DNA of 64,000 nucleotides from Desulfarculales bacterium UBA696 (GTDB taxonomy: Bacteria > Desulfobacterota > Syntrophobacteria > Syntrophobacterales > Syntrophobacteraceae), in NCBI GenBank assembly GCA_002298995.1, contig DBMO01000072.1, positions 186,001 through 250,000 on the forward strand, read 5' to 3'. Each line of letters opens with the position of its first letter. The first letter of the stretch is position 1. Shown in pieces: positions 17,106 to 24,127 of this stretch. The notes below the pieces were generated by a model that saw only the letters and a program-made list of their open reading frames with translations, was not told where the DNA came from and did not search any database. The position numbers and the translations under genes were made by a program.

Positions 17106-18044
17106 TTAGGCCACCTCCGTGCCGGCTTTTCCCTCCACTGCGTCTTCGATAGCGTCGATAGAGCATATAACCGCGCGTTTTCCACTCGATGTCACGAACT
17201 GAAGGGCGGCTTCGATCTTAGGGCCCATCGAGCCGGGGGGAAACACTCCTTTTTGCAGGTGATCCCTGGCCTCATCGGCCGATAGGCTGCGCAGAAATCT
17301 TTCGTCTCCGGTGCCGTAGCCCATGGCGACTGCTTCGACGTCAGTTGCGATAATCAGGGCATCTACCCCCACCTCTTCAGCCAGCTTGGCACTGGCGAGA
17401 TCTTTATCGATTACCGCATCTACTCCCTGGAACGCCCTGCCGTGGCGAATTACCGGAATGCCACCGCCGCCGCACGCTATTACAATGAAACCCAGGTCGA
17501 TCAGGCGCTTTATCTCGCGTTTTTCTATAATGGTAATGGGACTGGGAGACGCGACAACTCGACGGAAACCCCTCGGGGTCCTGACAACAGGGTAGGGAAG
17601 CCTCGATGCGGTCTCTTCGTCAAAGGCAGGGCCGATGGGTTTGGTGGGGCAGGCGAAGGCGGGGTCGTTTGCATCCACGAGCACATAAGTCAGCACCGTT
17701 ACGATCAACTGCTCGTGTTCGCCTTCCATCTCCATCAGTTCGTTGTCGAGTGTGGACTCGATCATGTATCCGATCTGCCCCTGGGTCTGCGCCACCAGGA
17801 TCTCAAGGGGGAGGCGAGGAACTCCGGAGCAGCATTCCTGCTGCAGCAGGAGATTTCCGACTTGGGGGCCATTTCCATGAGTGATGATAATGCGGTATCG
17901 CTTCGAAAGGCGCGCCGCCTGCGCAAGCGGCACGGAAAGATTTCCAAGCTGCTCCTCGATGCTGCCGGCTTGTCCCTTGCCGATCAGTGCGTTTCCTCCA
18001 AGGGCGATAAGAAGGATTTCCTTTTTAGTGCTCTTCGGATTCAT
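17106..18044 (-). CDS. arcC: Carbamate kinase
   Basis: Reversibly makes ATP and carbamate from carbamoyl phosphate and ADP; in catabolism it harvests ATP from citrulline. 312 aa of amino-acid kinase fold: ALGGNALIGKG near the N-terminus, ITHGNGPQVGNLLLQQE, PYPVVRTPRGFRRVVASP, VIACGGGGIPV, and GSMGPKIEAALQF at the end, all diagnostic. The start is the ATG at 18044, with TGAGG overlapping the stop of the upstream COG2403 gene; an in-frame ATG at 18083 would overlap that gene by 32 bases. No arginine deiminase gene is present. It faces the ornithine-cyclodeaminase-like gene tail to tail. Confidence 0.93.
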   Translation of the reverse strand: MNPKSTKKEILLIALGGNALIGKGQAGSIEEQLGNLSVPLAQAARLSKRYRIIITHGNGPQVGNLLLQQECCSGVPRLPLEILVAQTQGQIGYMIESTLDNELMEMEGEHEQLIVTVLTYVLVDANDPAFACPTKPIGPAFDEETASRLPYPVVRTPRGFRRVVASPSPITIIEKREIKRLIDLGFIVIACGGGGIPVIRHGRAFQGVDAVIDKDLASAKLAEEVGVDALIIATDVEAVAMGYGTGDERFLRSLSADEARDHLQKGVFPPGSMGPKIEAALQFVTSSGKRAVICSIDAIEDAVEGKAGTEVA

Positions 18045-18051
18045 CTTTGCC

Positions 18052-19380
18052 TCACAGGGCGCCAATCTTCGAGAGTTTTTCAATCAGTATATCCTCGAGG
18101 TAGGGTTTGCCGTGGTCTTTGTACTCATATCGGATTCTTAGGGCGGGCTTGTTGATGTTTAGAATGCACGTGAGATCGGTTGGAGTGGAAAAGATGACCA
18201 GGTCGCAATCCGTGGCATTTATAGTGGCTTCGAGATCGAGTATCTGCTGCTCAGAGTATCCCATCGCGGGAAGCTGGTTTCCGATGTTTGGATAGCGCTC
18301 GAAGGTCTCGCGTATAGCCCCCACTGCAAAGGGACGGGGATCGACTATTTCGGCCGCGCCAAACTGCCTGGCGGCAATTGCCGCGGCGCCGAAGGGCATT
18401 CCGCCGTGAGTAAGGGTCGGGCCGTCCTCGACCACCAGAACGCGCCTTCCGCGGATGCGCTCCGGATTGTCAACGATAATGGGGGATTCCGCCATGACGA
18501 CTTCCGCCGTCGGGTTGCTCTTGTGGATATTGTTCAGGACCTTCTCCACATCAACCAGCATGGCTGTATCGACCTTATTGATGATCGCAACGTCAGCCAT
18601 GATCATATTAGTCTCACCAGGGTAGTAGAGGAGTTCATGCCCGGCCCGGTGTGGATCGAAAACAACGATATGCAGATCGGGGTGGTAGAATGGAGTATCG
18701 TTGTTTCCACCATCCCAGACGATTATGTCGGCTTCGGATTCGGCGCGCTCGAGAATTTTAGCGTAGTCGATTCCGGCATAAACTACCATGCCGCGCTCGA
18801 TTATGGGTTCGTATTCCTCGCGCTCTTCTATTGTGCACCGGTTGGAGTTGAAGTCTTCAAGACACGAGAAGCGCTGCACCTCCTGCTTTTTAAGGTCTCC
18901 GTAAGGCATCGGGTGGCGCACGACAACGACCTTTTTGCCGATGTCCTGAAGGATCTTGCTGACTTTGCGGGTAGTCTGTGATTTGCCGCACCCGGTGCGA
19001 ACCGCGCAGACCGCAACCACCGGTTTGTTGGATTTGAGCATGGTGTAGGTTGCGCCAAGAAGTATGAAATCAGCGCCTTCTGCCATGGCGATGGCGGCCT
19101 TCCGCATGACGTGTTCGTAGGAAACGTCGCTATATGAAAATGCCACCAGGTCTATCCGATGGTCTCGGATGAGTCCCGCCATGTCTTGTTCGGGATAGAT
19201 GGGGATTCCTTCAGGGTAAAGCTCGCCGGCGAGTTCCGGGGGATAGGTGCGCCCATCGATATTGGGAATTTGGGCCGCCGTAAAGGCGACTACCCGGTAG
19301 CGCGGATTTGCCTTGAAATAGACATTAAAGTTATGAAAATCACGGCCGGCAGCGCCGACTATTATAACTTTCTCGATCAT
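18052..19380 (-). CDS. COG2403 P-loop GTPase (annotated elsewhere as cyclic 2,3-diphosphoglycerate synthetase)
   Basis: 442 aa. The N-terminal 120 residues form a Rossmann-like region (VIIVGAAGRDFHNFN), followed by a P-loop AVRTGCGKSQTTR (126-138), DGGNNDTPF (223-231) and NKVD (268-271), a G4-type guanine-specificity motif. The methanogen member of this family makes cyclic 2,3-diphosphoglycerate, but a bacterial protein next to carbamate kinase is unlikely to do so. I recall homologues beside carbamate kinase or carbamoyltransferase genes, which suggests a role with carbamoyl phosphate or ornithine; that is inference. GAGG lies 8 bases upstream of the ATG. It follows aat by 43 bases on the same strand and is coupled to arcC. 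Confidence 0.75.
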   Translation of the reverse strand: MIEKVIIVGAAGRDFHNFNVYFKANPRYRVVAFTAAQIPNIDGRTYPPELAGELYPEGIPIYPEQDMAGLIRDHRIDLVAFSYSDVSYEHVMRKAAIAMAEGADFILLGATYTMLKSNKPVVAVCAVRTGCGKSQTTRKVSKILQDIGKKVVVVRHPMPYGDLKKQEVQRFSCLEDFNSNRCTIEEREEYEPIIERGMVVYAGIDYAKILERAESEADIIVWDGGNNDTPFYHPDLHIVVFDPHRAGHELLYYPGETNMIMADVAIINKVDTAMLVDVEKVLNNIHKSNPTAEVVMAESPIIVDNPERIRGRRVLVVEDGPTLTHGGMPFGAAAIAARQFGAAEIVDPRPFAVGAIRETFERYPNIGNQLPAMGYSEQQILDLEATINATDCDLVIFSTPTDLTCILNINKPALRIRYEYKDHGKPYLEDILIEKLSKIGAL

Positions 19381-19423
19381 GAGAAAACCTCATTTGTTAG
19401 CCATGCAGGACCCATAATGTTAA

Positions 19424-20104
19424 TCACCCAAAAAGGTCCAAAGCCTTCCAGTTTCCCTCTAGCGCGCTCGCCAGCCGATCGAGGAACTCTCCCCGGGGGA
19501 TTTCCCTGGCGCCGAATCTTTTGAGATGCTCGGTTGTGGTCTGGCAATCGATAAGGTGAAAGCCAAAATCGCGAAGCATGCCGACCAGATGAACCAGGGC
19601 AACCTTTGAGGCATCGGTTTTGAGCGTAAACATGGATTCGCCGAAAAAGACCCTCCCCAGCGCGACCCCGTAGAGTCCGCCCGAGAGTTCATCACCCGAC
19701 CAACTCTCTATCGAGTAGGCATATCCAAGCTCGTGAAGCCGAACATATGCCTCAATCATCTCGGCGGTAATCCATGTTCCCTCGCCAGATTTGGCGCGGA
19801 CGTCTGCGCACCCGCGGATGACCGCGCTAAAAGCCTGGTTCACGGTAACTTTGTAGGTGTTTTTGCGGATTACGCGCTTGAGGCTGGAAGATACTCTTAG
19901 CTCATCAGGGAATAGCACCAGGCGCGGGTCGGGAGACCACCACAGAATCGGGTCGGGATCGGAATACCACGGAAAAATCCCGTTCGCGTAAGCGAGCAGA
20001 AGCCGCTCCGGGGAGAGGTCCCCGCCAACCGCGAGAAGCCCCCCGGAGACGGCATGGGATGGATCTGGAAAGATAAGCTCGTCAGTGAGGCGAAAGACCG
20101 GCAT
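19424..20104 (-). CDS. aat: Leucyl/phenylalanyl-tRNA--protein transferase
   Basis: Adds Leu or Phe from aminoacyl-tRNA to proteins with N-terminal Arg or Lys, creating an N-degron read by ClpS. 226 aa with FPDPSHAVSGGLLAVGGDL, YANGIFPWY, WWSPDPR, and the GNAT-like core with HELGYAYSIESW, GGLYGVALG, FFGESMF and DCQTTTEHL. It begins 2 bases after the clpA stop, so the N-degron genes form one transcription unit with a direct functional link. Confidence 0.96.
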   Translation of the reverse strand: MPVFRLTDELIFPDPSHAVSGGLLAVGGDLSPERLLLAYANGIFPWYSDPDPILWWSPDPRLVLFPDELRVSSSLKRVIRKNTYKVTVNQAFSAVIRGCADVRAKSGEGTWITAEMIEAYVRLHELGYAYSIESWSGDELSGGLYGVALGRVFFGESMFTLKTDASKVALVHLVGMLRDFGFHLIDCQTTTEHLKRFGAREIPRGEFLDRLASALEGNWKALDLFG

Positions 20105-20106
20105 CT

Positions 20107-22425
20107 CTAAGCGGTTTGCTCGGTTAGGGCCGCTAAAACCCGGTCAGGGAACTCAAAGACGAGGTTCTCTGTTTTGAGCGCACCATCCTCGGGCCCGGAG
20201 CATTCGTCGGGGCGGCATATCCTGACCCTGCCGCCGCGCATCAGCTTCCCGAAAAGTATCTCATCGGCCAGTACGTCCTTTATCTCAGCCTGGATGAACC
20301 GGGCGAGCGGGCGCGCGCCGAAACTCGAGTCATACCCCGATTCGGCCAGCCATCTCCTGGCGTTTTCGGTCAATTCGAAATGGATACCTTTCTCTTTGAG
20401 CTGATCTTCAAGCTCGACTATGAACTTATCGACAATCTGCTCCATTATTTCGATGCTCAGGCCGTTGAACGGGATAATACCGTCCAGGCGGTTCCTGAAC
20501 TCGGGGCTGAAGAGGTTTTCAACAGCCTTCATGCCCTTGGAGATTCTCTCGTCGTGAACCTTGCCGCCGCCGAAACCGATAGCGGGCGCGTTCATTTCCC
20601 TCGCCCCTGCATTCGAGGTCATGAGCAGGATCACGTTTCTAAAATCGGCCTTCTTTCCGTTGTTGTCGGTCAAAGTTGCATGGTCCATAACCTGGAGCAG
20701 GATGCTGAACAGGTCGGGATGCGCCTTTTCGATCTCGTCCATGAGCAGCACCGTATACGGGTGCTTGCGAATGGCATCAGTGAGAAGCCCCCCCTGGTCG
20801 AATCCGATGTATCCGGGAGGCGCTCCAACGAGGCGAGAGACAGTGTGCTTTTCCATGTATTCGCTCATGTCGAATCTCAGGAAGTTCACCCCGAGGATGC
20901 GCGCGAGTTGTTTTGCAACCTCTGTCTTGCCGACGCCGGTCGGACCGATCAGCAGGAAAGATCCCATCGGCTTTTCCGGAATACGAAGACCTGCGCGGGA
21001 CCTCTTTATCGCTTTGACTAGCATATCGATTGCGAGGTTCTGGCCGAAAACCTGCCCCTTGAGTTCTTCGTCAAGGCTCTGGAGCCGCAACTGGTCGGAA
21101 GAAGAGACGCTGCGGGGCGGAATCTTCGCAATCCGCGCAACCACCTGCTCTATGTCTTTTACACCTACGATTCTTCGAATCCTCTTGTCTTTTTTTAGCT
21201 TGAGGCTCGCTCCGGTTTCATCGATAACGTCAATGGCCTTGTCGGGGAGGTAGCGGTCATTTATGTACCTGCTGGAAAGCTCCGAGGCGGCCCTCAGCGA
21301 GGCGTCCGTATAGCGTACTCCGTGGTGGTCCTCGTAAGAGGGCTTGAGGCCCTGGAGAATCTTGTACGTCTCGTCAACCGAAGGTTCGTGAATCTCGACT
21401 TTTTGGAAACGGCGGCTAAGCGCGCGGTCCTTCTCGAAGTGATTCTTGTACTCTTCGTATGTAGTTGAGCCGATGCATCGCAGGCCGCCTGCGACCAGCA
21501 CCGGTTTCAGGATGTTCGAGGCATCCATCGAGCCGCCGCTCGTTGCGCCGGCGCCCACGACGGTGTGGATCTCGTCAATGAAAAGGATCGCTCCCTTCTT
21601 CTTTTTTATCTCCTGTATCACGCCCTTTAGCCGAGCCTCGAAATCGCCGCGAAACTTCGTCCCGGCAAGAAGCGCTCCCATATCGAGGGCGTAAATTTCT
21701 ATGTTGAAAAAGGATGGCGGCACCTGTTTCTGGTAGATCCTCAGTGCAAGGCCTTCGGCTATCGCCGTTTTCCCAACTCCAGGATCGCCGACGAAAATAG
21801 GGTTGTTTTTGCTACGCCTGCCAAGGATCTGCAGCGTGCGAAGTATTTCCTCCTCCCTGCCGATCAGCGGATCGATGTGTCCCTGTTCGGCCTTTTCGAT
21901 GAGGTTGACCGCGAAGCTCTCCAGAGCCGTCGCCTTTTTGCCCTGCTGGTCGCGCGGCGAGTCCGCCTCGAATTCGTTTTCCTCCGGCTCGCCCACCCTG
22001 GAAATCCCATGCGAAATGAAACTCAGGACATCAAGCCGGGTGATCCCCATCGATTTCAGGAAATAGACTGCGTAAGAATTCTCCTCGTAGAACATGGCCG
22101 CCAGGATGTCGCCTGCATCCACTTCTCGCTTTTCGGCCCCCTGGACGTGCATAAGTGCGCGTTGAAGCACTCGCTGGACGGCCAGTGTTTGTATCGGGTC
22201 CTGCTCAATGCCCTCGGGCAGCTTCTCGGAGCGTTCCTCAAAATATTTTTCCAGTCGCACCTTGAGCTTTTCAAGGTCAGCTCCGCAGTGATACAGAATC
22301 CGCCTGCCGGTAACGTCGTGAAGAATGGCGTACAATATATGTTCGAGCGTGAAGAACTCGTGCCTTCTCTGTTTGGCCTCTTTTATCGCGGCCGCAAACG
22401 TAAGTTCTAGCTCTCTATTGATCAT
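20107..22425 (-). CDS. clpA: ATP-dependent Clp protease ATP-binding subunit ClpA
   Basis: Hexameric unfoldase that feeds substrates to ClpP. 772 aa: a double Clp-N repeat (about 1-145), first AAA module with Walker A GDPGVGKT (213-220) and Walker B ILFIDEIHT, second AAA with GPTGVGKTE (about 500) and VLLMDEIEKAHP, and the C-terminal D2-small domain. APAIGFGGG (about 616) contains an IGF loop of the kind that docks on ClpP. There is no ClpB-type middle coiled coil, which separates it from ClpB. clpP is not in the window. Two bases separate it from clpS upstream and from aat downstream. Confidence 0.97.
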   Translation of the reverse strand: MINRELELTFAAAIKEAKQRRHEFFTLEHILYAILHDVTGRRILYHCGADLEKLKVRLEKYFEERSEKLPEGIEQDPIQTLAVQRVLQRALMHVQGAEKREVDAGDILAAMFYEENSYAVYFLKSMGITRLDVLSFISHGISRVGEPEENEFEADSPRDQQGKKATALESFAVNLIEKAEQGHIDPLIGREEEILRTLQILGRRSKNNPIFVGDPGVGKTAIAEGLALRIYQKQVPPSFFNIEIYALDMGALLAGTKFRGDFEARLKGVIQEIKKKKGAILFIDEIHTVVGAGATSGGSMDASNILKPVLVAGGLRCIGSTTYEEYKNHFEKDRALSRRFQKVEIHEPSVDETYKILQGLKPSYEDHHGVRYTDASLRAASELSSRYINDRYLPDKAIDVIDETGASLKLKKDKRIRRIVGVKDIEQVVARIAKIPPRSVSSSDQLRLQSLDEELKGQVFGQNLAIDMLVKAIKRSRAGLRIPEKPMGSFLLIGPTGVGKTEVAKQLARILGVNFLRFDMSEYMEKHTVSRLVGAPPGYIGFDQGGLLTDAIRKHPYTVLLMDEIEKAHPDLFSILLQVMDHATLTDNNGKKADFRNVILLMTSNAGAREMNAPAIGFGGGKVHDERISKGMKAVENLFSPEFRNRLDGIIPFNGLSIEIMEQIVDKFIVELEDQLKEKGIHFELTENARRWLAESGYDSSFGARPLARFIQAEIKDVLADEILFGKLMRGGRVRICRPDECSGPEDGALKTENLVFEFPDRVLAALTEQTA

Positions 22426-22427
22426 TT

Positions 22428-22742
22428 TTATGCTTCTTCCATGCTACACCTCAGCGGGAAACCATTTTTCCTCGCCAGATGGTGCACAATCTCCACTTTA
22501 GTTTCGGCAATATCCTCGGTGAAGACTCCACACACTCCCCTGCCGCTCTTATGTACGAGGAGCATTATCCGCGTTGCTTCAGCGGCAGATTTGTGGAAAA
22601 TCTTCTGAAGGACTTCGACCACAAACTCCATGGTAGTATAATCATCATTATGAAGCAGAACCTTATACATAGGGGGACGTTCCAGTTCTTCTTCGACCCT
22701 GGTTTCCAAATCCTCCCTGTAATCAGGATGATAATCGCTCAT
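22428..22742 (-). CDS. clpS: ATP-dependent Clp protease adaptor ClpS
   Basis: Binds N-degrons (Leu, Phe, Trp, Tyr) and hands them to ClpA. 104 aa from the ATG at 22742, which has AGGAGGGA 8 bases upstream. Family signatures are PPMYKVLLHNDDYTTMEFVV (the pocket-forming Asn-Asp-Asp), MLLVHKSGRGVCG and ETKVEIVHHLARKNGFPL. A longer frame to 22838 begins with hydrophobic low-complexity sequence and is not supported. Confidence 0.96.
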   Translation of the reverse strand: MSDYHPDYREDLETRVEEELERPPMYKVLLHNDDYTTMEFVVEVLQKIFHKSAAEATRIMLLVHKSGRGVCGVFTEDIAETKVEIVHHLARKNGFPLRCSMEEA

Positions 22743-22806
22743 CCACTCCCTCCTGATTTGAAACTTGGGACAGGCAAGTAAAAGTCTGCTTCGAGGAGAC
22801 CCTTTT

Positions 22807-22838
22807 ATTATAATTATAATGAAAAAGTTTTTCAGCAA
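22807..22838 (-). promoter_or_regulatory. Candidate promoter region for the clpS operon
   Basis: On the minus strand two tandem TATAAT hexamers (22813-22818 and 22807-22812) lie downstream of TTGCTG (22833-22838). Neither gives a 17-base spacer (14 and 20), so the exact pair is uncertain, but this is the only AT-rich promoter-like stretch before clpS. Confidence 0.35.
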
Positions 22839-22851
22839 AAGTATTCTAAGG

Positions 22852-23025
22852 CTGATTTTGGGATTTAGGGGTTTTGGGATTGAGGAATTTAAGGAATTGG
22901 GGAATTTAAGGGATTGAGTATTTAGGGATCAAGACGGTTGGGAATTCTTGGACAGGAGAAAAAAGATCTCATCCCTGATAGCCAAACTCCTGAAATCCCT
23001 TGAAGTCCTGAAATCCCTTAAATCA
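22852..23025. repeat. Long imperfect inverted repeat, purine-rich arm facing pyrimidine-rich arm
   Basis: The left arm (about 22852-22925) repeats units such as GGGATTTA, GGAATTTAAGG and TTTAAGGGATT. The right arm (about 22967-23025) contains their complements (TCCTGAAATCCCTT twice, CCCTTAAATCAG). Reverse-complemented, the right arm aligns with the left over at least 40 bases with scattered mismatches, starting CTGATTT. The structure would end about 6 bases before the aroC ribosome-binding site. It could be a repeat-derived hairpin or a regulatory leader. Confidence 0.55.
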
Positions 23026-23041
23026 GAAAACGGAGGTGCTC

Positions 23042-24097
23042 TTGGCGGGAAATACGTTTGGGCGGCTATTCAGGGTGACAACCTGGGGCGAATCGCATGG
23101 CCCGGCGCTCGGTGCCGTTATCGACGGCTGCCCGCCGGGGATTAACATTGCCGTCGAAGATATTCAAAAGGACCTCGACAGGCGAAGACCGGGGAAGGCG
23201 CTTACCTCTCCGCGTGGCGAACAGGACAGGGTTGAAATTCTTTCGGGCGTTTTCGATGGGATAACCACCGGAACGCCCATCAGCCTCATCATATATAACC
23301 GCGATGTGAGAAGCGGGGATTACTCCGAAATTTCCCGCCTTTACCGCCCCGGCCACGCCGACAGGACCTACGAGCAAAAATATGGTATCCGGGACTGGCG
23401 TGGAGGCGGAAGGAGTTCGGCCAGGGAGACTGCGGCTCGTGTTGCCGCGGGGGCGGTTGCACGGAAGTTCCTCGAATTTCGGGGAGTTAGTGTCCTTGCA
23501 TGCACTCTTGCACTGGCTGGGATCGAGTGTAGGCAATTCGATCTGGACCAGATTAGAAAAAATCCTCTTTACTGCCCCGACGAATCGGCGGCGCGAGAGA
23601 TGGAAGCAAGGCTTAAAGAACTCCGCGAGGCCGGAGATTCGGCGGGAGGAATTGTCGGGATTTACGCCAGGGGCTGTCCGCCCGGCCTGGGTGAGCCGGT
23701 TTTCGATAAGCTTGATGCGCGGCTTGCGGCAGCGATTATGTCTATAGGGGCCGTTAAGGGGGTCGAAATAGGAGATGGCTTCCGTGCTGCTGCCCTGACC
23801 GGGAGCGTGAACAACGACCCGATAACTCCCGAAGGCTACGAATCAAACCACGCGGGTGGCATACTCGGCGGCATATCGACCGGAATGGAAATCGTGATGC
23901 GCGCGGCTGTAAAACCCATCCCTTCAATCTCCCTCCCCCAGAAAACAGTTGATTCCGAGGGCAATCCCGCCGAAATCCGGATTAAAGGCCGCCACGATAT
24001 TTCCGCGATTCCGAGAATCATCCCGGTCTGCGAAGCCATGACGCTGCTCGTGCTTGCGGATTTCATGCTGCATCCGCACCAGAGCCAAGGGCTGTAG
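23042..24097 (+). CDS. aroC: Chorismate synthase
   Basis: Last shikimate-pathway step, 5-enolpyruvylshikimate 3-phosphate to chorismate, needing reduced FMN. 351 aa from a TTG at 23042: CGGAGG (23031-23036) is properly spaced for it, whereas the in-frame GTG at 23036 overlaps that site. The start then reads AGNTFGRLFRVTTWGESHG, exactly the family's beginning. Other signatures: PSRPGHADRTYE-like YRPGHADRTYEQKYG, DWRGGGRSSARETA with the catalytic His region, and GGISTGMEIVMRAA. No other aro genes are near. Confidence 0.96.
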   Translation: MAGNTFGRLFRVTTWGESHGPALGAVIDGCPPGINIAVEDIQKDLDRRRPGKALTSPRGEQDRVEILSGVFDGITTGTPISLIIYNRDVRSGDYSEISRLYRPGHADRTYEQKYGIRDWRGGGRSSARETAARVAAGAVARKFLEFRGVSVLACTLALAGIECRQFDLDQIRKNPLYCPDESAAREMEARLKELREAGDSAGGIVGIYARGCPPGLGEPVFDKLDARLAAAIMSIGAVKGVEIGDGFRAAALTGSVNNDPITPEGYESNHAGGILGGISTGMEIVMRAAVKPIPSISLPQKTVDSEGNPAEIRIKGRHDISAIPRIIPVCEAMTLLVLADFMLHPHQSQGL

Positions 24098-24127
24098 AAT
24101 GTCTGATATTGGCGAGAAGAAAGCCGT

